Assembly: GCA_015501075.1 (NCBI GenBank) | Contig: JADNYJ010000033.1 | Location: 62,001 to 126,000 of the forward strand | DNA from: Gymnopilus junonius | Taxonomy: Eukaryota > Basidiomycota > Agaricomycetes > Agaricales > Galerinaceae | Direction: 5' to 3' | Length of the DNA: 64,000 nt | Shown: one piece after another, positions 22,631-32,365 of the stretch | How positions within the stretch are numbered: the first letter of the stretch is position 1 | How the letters are laid out: each line of letters opens with the position of its first letter | Made by a program: the position numbers and the translations under genes | The notes under the pieces: model-generated | What the model saw: the letters and a program-made list of their open reading frames with translations, nothing else | What the model was told of the DNA's origin: nothing | The model's database searches: none

Positions 22631-23817
22631 TCACCACTCAAACTCGCTGTAGTAAATTAAGTACAAGTTCAAGGAAATCACTAGGAAAACTTACCCTGTA
22701 CATTTGGCAAAGAGGTAATCCTTGCCGTTGATATGGATCATGCCATCTTTTAAGATACATTTCCATTTATTTTTGACGCGGGCGACCTATGCATACAAAT
22801 TAATTTTGGTTGACAAAAGGTGACGTATTGACAAAGATGTAATAAGTCACCTTATCATAAGTGCAAAAGACGATGTCACTATCACCAGCAGCACCTTCTT
22901 CGTCAGAATCTGATCCCTCAGAGTCCGAGTCATCAAGGTCACTGTTGATTGCCTCCGAGTCGTGGACCGGGGGCCTCGCAGGCGGAGCAGGTTGCGGAAG
23001 AGAAGGATGAGGGGTTCTTGGAGCAAATGCACCTGACGGAGGAGGAGATGGAGAATCCTCGTCTCCGGAAGACTCTGAAGGACCATCTACTTGAGGTATA
23101 CGTTGAGTCTGATGGGAAGTCGTGTTCTGCGCAGGCGGCGCATACGGGCGGGCAGATGATGCAGCAGGCTGAGATTGCCCGTTTCTAGGAAAGTTTAAGA
23201 CTCCAGTTTGACCACCAGGGTTTGGAAGTGCTGCAGCAGGTGGAGGGAGCTGCCTGTTCCCATTCAAGGTTGGGGTGGTAAGAGGAGGAAGGGTGTAATT
23301 GCCACCAGGATTCAACATGTAACGATTGTCAACAGGCTCTGTCTTGACTATGGGTTGAGTAGGTGGAGCAACAGAGGCCATAGGTGCGTAAGGGTTATGA
23401 GGTTGTGGATAATGGGGTGGCATCATATGCATCGGATGAGTTGGATATGCATGGTGCAACGGTTGTGCGGCAGCAGTAAGGGAAGGGTGGGTAGCAGAAG
23501 GGGGTACAGCAGGTGGTTGAGGGCTCTCGAACTCGGCCACATGAGAAGCGATGACCTTGTTTTCCCATTTCTGCGCGTGGCAAGCAACACCAGTTCAGAG
23601 CGAACCCAGACTGAGAATTCGGTACGTACATGCTGCAATTCAGCTAGAACATCCTCAGGAACGCCATACTCGTCGAACTCGGGCTTAATGGCATTGATGA
23701 CATCGTCTATCACAGCACGGTAGATAGAAGGCTCAAAGGAAAATATTGGTGTTAAAACCAACTGGGCTACTACAAACAAGGGGCTGGTGAGTAGCTCACC
23801 ACTATCTTATTCGACAT
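22631..23817 (-). CDS. TOA1: Transcription initiation factor IIA large subunit (TFIIA alpha/beta)
   Basis: The encoded subunit pairs with TOA2 to stabilise TBP on TATA DNA in the nucleus. Exon 1 is only six codons (MSNKIV, 23817-23800). Exon 2 from 23731 begins PSIYRAVIDDVINAIKPEF and DEYGVPEDVLAELQH, the four-helix bundle half. The next exon starts KWENKVIASHVAEFE and leads into a long Pro/Gln-rich linker containing IVKTEPVD. An acidic stretch (SDLDDSDSEGSDSDEEGA) precedes the beta-barrel half: DIVFCTYDKV, then RVKNKWKCILKDG, HINGKDYLFAKCTGEFEW and the stop at 22631. Both conserved halves are complete once introns are removed. Intron 1 appears to use a GAG acceptor; the alternative CAG would leave an intron of only 38 nt. 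The gene is single-copy housekeeping and its identity is secure. Confidence 0.93.
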
Positions 23818-24048
23818 TCGTCGGGTGTTGTGGGCAACGTTTGTTGAACTGACTACAACCGCTGGGGCGACCGACGTGCGATGTGGCGGAAGGACAAGAG
23901 AGCTTCCCTTTTATACCACATGCAAATTCGAACAAACCCAGGACACTTCAAACTCCGAAGGCCAGCATTGACTCATTACACTCCCACGCACAGACCATAT
24001 CCTCCTAGTTGCGTAATATAGTTGCCTAGTCGCTGTTTTTCGGTAATG

Positions 24049-24122
24049 GGTCGATGGCGTAGTTGGTTATCGCATCTGTCTAACACACAGAAGGTCCTCA
24101 GTTCGAGCCTGGGTCGACTCAC
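24049..24122 (+). tRNA. tRNA-Val (anticodon AAC), copy 2
   Basis: A 74-nt cloverleaf identical to copy 1 at 16219-16292 except in the 3' acceptor strand, which here is TCGACTC and pairs fully with GGGTCGA (one G-U wobble). The anticodon loop CTAACAC gives AAC. The B box GTTCGAGCC is intact, and a TTTTT tract follows within a few bases. It lies in opposite orientation to copy 1, and the flanking sequence differs. Confidence 0.93.
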
Positions 24123-24548
24123 AGATTTTTGACCTATCCTCGAATAATCGAGCTTCAAGGTCGAACGTTCAGGGAGGTGAAATATTTGCCTTTTTCGATG
24201 ATATGAATTTCAGATGTCGTTGGAATGACTTGATTAAAGCATGAAGGCAAAAAATCATGAGTATCCATCTATCTAGGTATATACATGTTGGTTAACGAAG
24301 GTCCATTCCGACAATGTGAGGTCGTAGAATATGTGGTGATACAGGAAAGTACATATAGTCGATAGCAGTAGTGAAAGCGTTGATGTTGAATTGAAGCAGG
24401 AAATTGAACCTAAGGAAAAATCGATAGTGTTCAAGTCAGCCCGGGGATTCGTTCCTCATCCATTCCATGAGATAGCAAGCTAGAAATGAAGTAAATAAGA
24501 CGAGATGAAACCCAAGAAACAAAAATTTTGAAGTCGGCGAGCAAACGA
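24123..24548. other. 3' flank of the first WOPR gene
   Basis: About 425 bases between tRNA-Val and the WOPR gene stop. No gene is seen; it is probably the 3' UTR and the tRNA terminator region. Confidence 0.45.
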
Positions 24549-26145
24549 TCAAGTGCTAGATCTCTTCTCACGAAGTAGTCTCAGTGTCTTCTCGTCAGTG
24601 GGATCCCTTGGAAACCTGACAGGCCGCCTCAGGACATCCAAAGGCGCCAGTGACGCTTCGTGAGATCCATCGCCTTCGTCCACCGACAGCTCGCTATTGA
24701 GAGACGTATGCGTGTGAGATGATTGAGGGAGTGAAAATGACCCAGACTGTGGGGGCAGCCTGTCGGGTATCTGAAGAGGTGACAAAGGATAAAGTTGGCG
24801 AGCATCTGGGCTCAGCGGATGTAAATTAAGAGCCGACTGTAAGGAGTAGGAGGGAGAATAGATGTTATTTCCGTTAGTATTAGAGGGATTAGACATGTGG
24901 GATGCAGGAGTAGATGGGTAATATGTTTGGCGAGACGACGAAGAACCAGGATCTGCAGCAGGGAATGGCGACACTGGCGAATACGGAGATGAGGCTTTGG
25001 AGTATTCATTTCGGTGCTGATACATGGGCCTTTCGTATAAAGAGCCGTTCGCATCCCATGAAGACGGCCTCGGAGAAAGATCGTCCGAAACATGCATACT
25101 TGGGCCAGGATAAGGTCGAGAACCATGGGCTGGGGAAAAGGCGCGAGGTGATGCAGAAGTCGGGCTCATTGTGTAATTTTGGTTCGTGAAAGATGAGGAT
25201 GAGCCACCTAGTCCAGAATAGGGTACTTGGCTGGGGATGTACGGCGAAAGATTCTCAGGAGAATCTGGTGACGGTGACTGTTCATACACTGGCGACTGGG
25301 TTGCCTCAGAACGTCTGTTCTGGTAAGGTTCGTGCATTAGAACAGGTGCCAGACTTGGGGACCCGTTTTGTGCCTGGTTTTGATAAGACGGAAAAGGAGC
25401 AAATGTCCTGGAAACATTGGTGGCTGCTTTCGTAGCGTCGGTACGATTATTATTGTCTGTCTTAGTACGACTTTTCCCTGTTCTCGTACTTGTGAATGTA
25501 CCCTCGGGGACGACCAGATCTCGAAGACTAGGGATGTCGTCGACGGTTCCCAGCTGGTCATAAGTTGCAGGCGTGAAATAGGCAGCTAGAACAAAGCGTG
25601 AGCACTTGGTAATTTCTTGTTGAGAGTCCTTGTTTGCTCACTCAAATGCCATTTTCTACGGCCTTTGCCCGTTTCAACCCACACTGAATATGTCTGTTTG
25701 ACTAGCTGGTCCCAGTCGCGGGGAGGTTGGTTATTCCTGATGAAACGAAGGTCACCCACTGAGGTAACAAGGTACACGCAAAATACAGACCCTGGATGGT
25801 TGGCATCTGGTGGCGGGGAGTATTTCTCGTAATAGAACAGGAATTCCTATTTAAATGATCAAAAGATCAGTCAGAGTGAATACATAGGAGTGGACTTACT
25901 TCTCGAACGCGAGAAGCAGTCCATCGCCTGCCTTCGGTGAAGCGTTCGATGCCCAGACCAGTCAATTCGCTATGTGGGCCGCGTTCCTCCCAAGCATAAA
26001 CACATCCTGAATGGAGAGCGATGCGTTCATCGGCATCCAAACGCCTGGTGACCATATTGAGTTTGCCATGCTTAACACCAGCGAATATCTTATGGGCGTC
26101 GGCGGTTGTACGAATACGAATATTTGTGCATGTTGGCTGTTGCAT
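24549..26145 (-). CDS. WOPR-family transcription factor (Gti1/Pac2/Wor1), paralogue 1
   Basis: The WOPR domain is a bipartite DNA-binding fold of fungal master regulators (Wor1, Ryp1, Gti1, Pac2). Part A starts at the first Met: MQQPTCTNIRIRTTADAHKI, MVTRRLDADERIALHSGCVY and AWEERG. After an unconserved linker come GIERFTEGRRWTASRVRE and, across an intron, EFLFYYEKY. Part B reads FIRNNQPPRDWDQL, VKQTYSVWVETGKGRRKWHL and, across another intron, TAYFTPATYDQL. The remaining 330 residues are Ser/Pro/Tyr/Gln-rich and disordered, as in Wor1-type activators. The RRKWHLTAYF motif makes the family certain. A gene-free stretch of about 1.5 kb lies upstream, consistent with the large promoters of such regulators. 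Targets cannot be read from sequence. A second WOPR gene lies next on the same strand. Confidence 0.93.
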
Positions 26146-27622
26146 CCAGGAAAGAGAGATGGGGGAGAAAGAGAAAGAAAGACTTTAGGATTATAAGGTG
26201 AGTGGGAATGACTTCAGCTTAGGATTGGCAGCACATTCATTTCGCGGCCGAAGAAGCGCTGTCCATCTGATCGATCCATTTTTGGATCACTGCCCTCTCA
26301 TCGAGATAAGTCAAAACTCTAATCACTCTAACTACCCAAATTTCTTCAGATGCAATTTCTCAGATATTTCTCCGCCTTGCTACATAACATCCAGACTCTC
26401 TCCACTTTCTTCTTTTACCTAAATTCTTGTTCTCGTCTCCTATCCCTCCCAACCTCAGTGTGAACTGTCATCTACTGTCATGTTCCAATGGAACTATTCA
26501 TGGGTTCTGCGGCTACGGTGCGGCAGCACTGACGCAGAATCTATTGACCTTTTCTGGGCCTGTCCACAGAAAGACGGTCCCTCTTTCTATTTTTTCTCAC
26601 AAAAGCGTCTTTTTCCAGCCTCCTCCGCTGCAATAGAGCTTCTCTGACGGAATGATGCTCTTGTCGAAGCTTGACCCTGTCCTCCCAGTTCGGGGCTGCG
26701 CCTCGCTGTCTCATAGTCCTGGTCATGTTTTGACGGCTCAAAGGTTTTGCTCAGGCTATATCCTTAATTGGTGGATTTTTCATCTACTACGTCATGACAT
26801 TGTACCGCTTCGTGTGGCACTTGAGTTGTTGTATATGGTCCATCTGGAGATCATCGCGTTCCTGCCCGAGGACTCGGCAACTTTTTTCTGTGGGTCCTCT
26901 TTAATAGATCCTTTGTTGTCGTCATGCTTGCTGATGAACTATTGCCACCTAGAATCAAATCTTTCGAATTCATCGAACATTTATCAGGACGAACTACGCA
27001 GCAAATCGATGCCCATCCGACACCAAAGGTCCGACTACATGGTCAACTGCTGGCCTATCTTTTGACGCCGGTGTATTATATGACTACCCGAGTCCGGGTA
27101 CTTCATAGAGGTCTTTAGATGGACGTGTTATTGTATTCACGAGGGTTGCGCAATGAACCCCAGATCTGCTATCAGAATCGTCTGACTCGGCCACGTTCCC
27201 GTTAGCCTTTGAACATTCAAATTTCACTTTACTTTTGTGGTGTAGATCTCCTAGCGGTGGATTACTTCATGTTCTCCGGGAACGATGACTTGGAAGGCTC
27301 ACATTTATCGGAATGGTTTCCAACTATGCCTTAAGTCGAGCACGTCCTGAGTTGATCTGTCGCGTGTTATTTACGATAATGAACTACTGTAAAGTGTAAT
27401 ACACAAAAGCTTATCAAGTCCTTAACAGGTGTATGAATTTCAGGCTTCAGCAAGTCTTTAGACGAAATAGTATACTACAGTCTACCAAGTAGCTAAGGGA
27501 TTGTTTCGTTGTACAATTGTGACGTATAATTTAGGTTCTTGTAATGCATACGATGGTGGAACTAGCCGATGATGTTCAGTGACACAGACGTTGATATACG
27601 TATTTGCGAGTGACCTTCCGAT
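26146..27622. other. Upstream region of WOPR gene 1, between the two paralogues
   Basis: About 1.5 kb. It holds the promoter or long 5' UTR of WOPR 1 and the 3' flank of WOPR 2. The ORF at 26652-27065 (plus) has no recognisable domain and unstructured composition, so I do not call it. Confidence 0.5.
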
Positions 27623-28664
27623 CTAACCCGAAATACGTAGAAAGTCTGTCTTGGGCAGAATATCGGCATTAAAAGACATGAGTGCCATTTCATCTACCAC
27701 ATGGCGCCTTGGCGGAGGTAGGGTTTTTAAGTAAGCAAGAGGAGCTAACATCTTATGCGACCCTGGAGAGGATGGATCGGAATACTGTCAAAAGCAAGAC
27801 ATGAGAGTCCAAGTTTAACTGGCAGGACAGTGTGAATACTGCCAAATAGTCATACCGGATGGAATTGGTTTGGCCCATTTGACGGTGCCCGGATTCTTGA
27901 GCTTCTTGCGCATGTGTACATGGCTGGTGGAACTTGAAGACGCGCTACCTGAGAATAAAGGGGGTGGTCTTCGATGGTAAATAGGTGGTCAAGCGTTTCT
28001 TGCGTGAAGTATGCAACTATAATTGTCGTCGAAGCACATGAGCACAGAATCGGCGGCGAGAAGATTATTCCGCACTTAGATGCCACTTCCTCCGCCCATA
28101 GGGAGTTGCCACAAACACCGAATAGGTTTGCTTTATTAAGGTCTGGCGTCTGAAATACCGGCGCCCAGCATGTGGACTGTAAAATCATGATAAGTGATGA
28201 GACTGTCACATAAGAATCAAGGAGAGCTAACGTAGTATCGGAGTCCGACGATGCCGTATCCACTGAGTCGGCTTGCATGGGCCTCCGTTCTTGATAAAAT
28301 AGAAACTCCTAGACAACTTGTTAGGAAGAAGAGTAAGGTTATAACAGACAATTGAGCTCACATCTCTGACACGGCTTGGGCCCCATTGAATAGAGTCCGT
28401 CCATCTCTCAATCCCTAACTGAAGAGAAGTAAGTGAAGGACACATAACGATCATGAAAAAGTATAAGACATTTACGCCAGTCGCTTCCGAGTTTGCGCCT
28501 CGTTCCTCCCAAACGTACACGCACCCGGATTCGATGGCTCGTCTTTCCTCGGTATCGAGGCGGCGGGATACCATCGGGAGGAGTCCGACATGAACTGCGT
28601 GGAAAATAGTATTCGCATCCGATGGGGTTCTGACGCGGAGTCGCTCGCAAGTCGGCCGCTGCAT
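27623..28664 (-). CDS. WOPR-family transcription factor, paralogue 2 (short form)
   Basis: The first exon reads MQRPTCERLRVRTPSDANTI, then MVSRRLDTEERRAIESGCVY and VWEERGANSEATG. Splicing gives LGIERWTDSIQWGPSRVRD and then EFLFYQERRPMQ. A further exon gives RQTLIKQTYSVFVATPYGRR and KWHL; a TATAG acceptor then leads to IAYFTQETLDHLFT. Both halves of the WOPR domain are therefore intact. The tail is short (about 100 residues, ending PKTDFLRISG with TAG at 27623-27625) and lacks the long Ser/Pro-rich activation region of paralogue 1. Close similarity and adjacency point to tandem duplication. Splice sites inside the last third are less certain because a competing frame (from HMRKKLKNPGTVKWA) also looks coding-like. 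It may act as a DNA-binding competitor of paralogue 1, but that is inference. Confidence 0.8.
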
Positions 28665-30710
28665 TGAAATGATAGGAGTGAGAGGCTGCTGAGGAAGGGA
28701 CGGAAAGCAGGGCCACTCTTATATGGAGTTCACGACAATCAGTCCGAGTAGCACAGCAGAAAGTTTAAATCGGAAAGAGACCTATTTAAAAACAAAAGTG
28801 ATTTTGGGAATGGACCTTGCGAATCGAAATCATCCTCGGAGTAACTAAATGATGTTTGGTTGCCGCTTCCCCACAGCAATGCACTGAAATGTGATAGACG
28901 CTATGCAGATTGGGAAGAAATAACGTGACAAAATTTAGACAAGGACCTGGACAGGGGCGCACCTTGACATGCATTTAAATTTTATCCCCTTACGTGCAAG
29001 CCGGGTAAGCCCATCCAAGGCTCAAGCTGCCAGGTTCACCTGTTGCCTAGACGAAGGTGTAAATGTGAAGAAAAAATAGAACAAAAAACGGACAGAAGGA
29101 TGCACATTCCTGCAAGATCATGTCAATCATGATGTGCGACAAATGAGAGGCAGAGCAAAGCCTACCAACTGGTCAACAACTTTTAGCACAGCCGTTAGAA
29201 TTGAGAAGCGTTCATCGATGCCAAATATAACAGCTTCTACTGGGGATGTATTTTGATTAGATGATTAGAAAGATAGATATGCTGGCGGCCTTCAACATTC
29301 ATCATCATGGAAGCAAGTCAAACAGAATCCTGTTCTGATGCCTCGGACCCTGAAGGGAACAGAATCTTAAAGGAGGGGATCTGATATCCTAGTCCTACTA
29401 TTAATGAAGAGGTGGGAAAACTCTTGCGTCAGACAAGAGACTTCTTCAACGGTGCTGCGTATGTGGCAGATGCTTAGGGGGCCCCACACACCAACTATAC
29501 ATTGTGGTCGACCTTTTCGAGGTAGCTGGGACGAAATTCACTAATTCGACATGGTTCGTCTAGACAATGGGTGGTTGGTCCTACAGTGAGATCAAAGGGT
29601 GTTAGAAAGAAGCCCATGGGCCGATCTCGAATTGAAGACACTGGACAATAGCTTATCCTGACAATTGAGTAGTCCTTCGCGGAGTAAACACTCTCAATTT
29701 CGATTCAGAGGATTCCCTTCCTGTGAAAGATAGATGCTGCCGCATCAGCGCTCAAAGTCTCCGCGCTCACCGAGTATGAGAAGCTTCTGTGTGATTCTTG
29801 TGCAGCGTATTTTGAGACAGCCATCGGGAGCTGTTGTTACATGTCCAATTTGGAAATAATTAGTTCTTCGCCGTTGATGTTATTATCGAGAGCTATAAAG
29901 TGCATCAAAATGGATAGAAGGGCGTTCTTGTTTCCCTGAAACGAACTTGAAGCAAGCGATCAAAGCAGGAATAACAAATTTCCGATCCAATTGTAACTCG
30001 ATGAATAGAAAGATGGGCGCTTAAATGTTGTACGTCAGCCATCCAACTGGGCCAGTTCCTACCGATAACAGAAGCTCACCAGAAAATAAGAGGATGTAGA
30101 TCGAAAGCACAAGCCCTGCTAGTTGATTTTCTTTGATCCGTCTTAATTTAGTCAATTCATTTCGGGTGACTGCGAATCAGAAATAACCGGAATTTATGTA
30201 TTCATCATAACTGGCTCAACAAGGCAATCATGATTTATCAGCACTGATACCTCGTGTATAAATAACTTGGTTGGCACCAATTTCCAGATGCCCGACCCCG
30301 AGATAGTCGTGCCTACAGAGCGAAAATCGAAAGGATGTTACATTTCGGTCCATAAAGCCCTGGATATCAGGCGAAATAGAAGGGCCTATGTATTTTGAAG
30401 AGCCAGGCGGTCTGCTGACTATAGCTTCTTGTGCGACTTTCATATTCGTAATAGGAAAGTCATCTATGTTCCCAGTGCGTTCATACCGGAAGAATTTGGC
30501 TAAAGAACTTCGAAGACATCGCAGCGAAGCTCCGCGGTATCCAGAAAGGAATCCAAATCAAGGCTATGCTTGTTGCGCATTGTTAGCGGATAGGAAACTC
30601 TTCCTATTCATACACATATGGGCTTCAGGAATTTTGAAACCGTGCATCAGATTCAGGAGACATGGGCGGTTGAGAACACAGAGGTTTCTCATTGCCTTCA
30701 GCGAGGGAGT

Positions 30711-30718
30711 TGACGTCA
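30711..30718. promoter_or_regulatory. TGACGTCA palindrome (ATF/CREB-type site)
   Basis: A perfect 8-bp TGACGTCA palindrome, the consensus for CREB/ATF-type bZIP factors, lies in the gene-poor region between WOPR 2 and the transposon. A single site can occur by chance, so its role is uncertain. Confidence 0.25.
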
Positions 30719-31041
30719 ATCTGCATGCCGATCCTGGATGAGGCATGCATATACTTCTTTTAAAAATATATGGCATCGTTTCTAGTCCAAAAAGTTCCTG
30801 AAGCCTGGAGTTAAATATAGGCGCCTGCAATGGGCCTGGCGCAGAGGGTCTTGTCTAGTGCCGGCTTCTCTGATCGGAGAGATGTGTTAGAAGCGCTCAA
30901 CAAAGACGACAATGCTGTGGTATATAAGAACAGGGCATCGAGTGACGGTCCACACCATGAGGAGAATCCAGAAGGTGCTGCGGCATCAGCAAATCCTGAT
31001 TTTTGAGGCTCGAAAAAGTTCAAAAAAGGCCAAAATTGGAC

Positions 31042-31160
31042 GCTATGGCATGCTATGTAGTGCTATGTAGTGAGCCATAGCACCATAGACAAGGTTCTTT
31101 GCTGTGTAGTCACGTTACTTGCTATGTCATGCTACGTAGCATCTCATAGCATCCCATAGG
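31042..31160. repeat. Cluster of GCTATG/CATAGC half-sites with short palindromes
   Basis: Within about 120 bases the hexamer GCTATG occurs at 31042, 31052, 31062 and 31121. Its reverse complement CATAGC occurs at 31075 and 31145. A perfect 12-bp palindrome TGCTACGTAGCA spans 31130-31141. The cluster lies immediately outside the inverted-repeat element that starts at 31193. It could be a protein-binding array or the degraded end of another repeat. Confidence 0.6.
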
Positions 31161-31192
31161 ATCTGCTGATCCGGGTACCAAAACTTGGGTAT

Positions 31193-31465
31193 CACTGCTG
31201 GCAAGAATCACTTCTGCAGTTGGCAGAATCCTTGCAGAATGATTTGGAGTGACGCAAAATATTGCCATTAGCAAAGTGAATCCTTTTTTGCCAGATCTGC
31301 TTCCTGTAAAATTCAATAAGAATTTTTAGAGAATATAATATTCTGTATAACTTCTGACAATTGTAGAATTTATCCTGCTGCAGGCTGCAGAATGTAATGA
31401 GAATTTTCTGTCCTCCTTTTGGTTCTGCACCCTGCCAAACTTATTGTTTTCTTTGGCTTCTGGGT
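31193..31465 (+). repeat. Left terminal inverted repeat of the CACTG element
   Basis: The left arm can be followed from CACTGCTGGC through CCTGCTGCAGGCTGCAG to about CTGCCAAACTTATTGTTTTC. It pairs with the reverse complement of 31622-31893 with few mismatches, apart from a short indel near the inner end. Confidence 0.8.
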
Positions 31466-31524
31466 GAATTTTGCAAAGTTTAGAACTCTGTCAAATTTAA
31501 ACATTCAGCAAGAAGGAGAACAAT

Positions 31525-31550
31525 AAAAATCTCCTTATAAGGAGATTTTT
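31525..31550. repeat. Perfect 26-bp palindrome at the element centre
   Basis: The palindrome has AAAAATCTCCTTA as its left half and the exact reverse complement as its right half. It lies within a few bases of the element midpoint and would form a perfect cruciform or hairpin. Confidence 0.9.
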
Positions 31551-31621
31551 GTCATTCTGTCCTGTGCAAAATGATAAGTTTTGGTCAGATGAATGAGTTT
31601 AGCTGAACCCGTTGATAAGGT

Positions 31622-31893
31622 GAAGAAAACAATAAGTTTGGCAGGCCCCAGAACTGACTCAGAACAAAAGGAGGACAGAAAATTCTCATTACATTCTGCA
31701 GCCTGCAGCAGGATAAATTCTACAATTGTCAGAAGTTATACAGAATATTATATTCTCTAAAAACTCTTATTGAATTTTACAGGAAGCAGATCTGGCAAAA
31801 AAGGATTCATTTTGCTAATGGCAATATTTTGCGTCACTCCGAATCATTCTGCAAGGGTTCTGCTGACCGCAGAAATGATCCTTGCCAGCAGTG
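31622..31893 (-). repeat. Right terminal inverted repeat of the CACTG element
   Basis: This is the reverse-complement partner of the left arm and ends in CTTGCCAGCAGTG. It is highly similar to the left arm over most of its length. Confidence 0.8.
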
Positions 31894-32365
31894 TATGAGA
31901 ATCTCTCTCCTTTCTTTGGCCGAAAGCAGTGAAATCGCCATTGATGATCCAAGATAAGGACTATATCAGTGCGTCATTCATGGCAGATGATTAGGCAATA
32001 TTATAAGATGAATCACCGGAAGATGTTTTATCTGTATTATGCCTTTCATGTCGAGAGTAGTTCAACTTCTTGGCAAGCAAGCGAGTTCAACAACTTAAAC
32101 CTTTCCAGGCTCCGCTTTAAAATCTGAGGACATTCAGACTTCAGATCAGCACTTCGACCGACTCGGAAACAAGTCAATAATCAATGGGCTAACTCTCATG
32201 TTCCTTCTCAAGTATGCGAAATGATTTACTACCTAAGTACCTATTCAGCGGATTGCAGTGAATTGCTTAACAATTTCAGTTTGAGTTTACCGTGCCAACG
32301 TCAGGCCAGTCATGTGATCGATCGATGTGTTTAGTGACTCCGCTCGGAGTAAAAGAGGATGGTTC
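31894..32365. other. Region upstream of the CysRS gene
   Basis: About 470 bases between the transposon and the CysRS start. It should contain the CysRS promoter; no other feature is seen. Confidence 0.45.

Larger units (their letters stand above)
28665..31192. other. Gene-poor region upstream of WOPR 2
   Basis: About 2.5 kb with no ORF of convincing coding character on either strand. The left part should contain the WOPR 2 promoter. The right end holds the GCTATG half-site cluster and abuts a transposon, so some of this may be old repeat sequence or an uncalled long non-coding transcript. Confidence 0.4.
31193..31893. mobile_element. Non-autonomous foldback/MITE-like DNA transposon with CACTG ends
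   Basis: The element begins CACTGCTGGCAAG and ends CTTGCCAGCAGTG. The two ends are inverted repeats about 250-270 bp long with only scattered mismatches and one short indel. TAT flanks both ends directly, a candidate 3-bp target duplication. CACTA-superfamily (EnSpm/CMC) elements start CACTA or CACTG and make 3-bp duplications, so that assignment fits. There is no ORF of transposase size in the 701 bp, so mobilisation would need a transposase in trans. The middle carries a perfect 26-bp palindrome. The arms are highly alike, suggesting a fairly recent insertion. Confidence 0.85.

Noticed and set aside
26652..27065. ORF of 137 codons between the WOPR genes
   Set aside because: No domain and hydrophobic/Ser mix typical of random frames; lies in the expected promoter region of WOPR 1.
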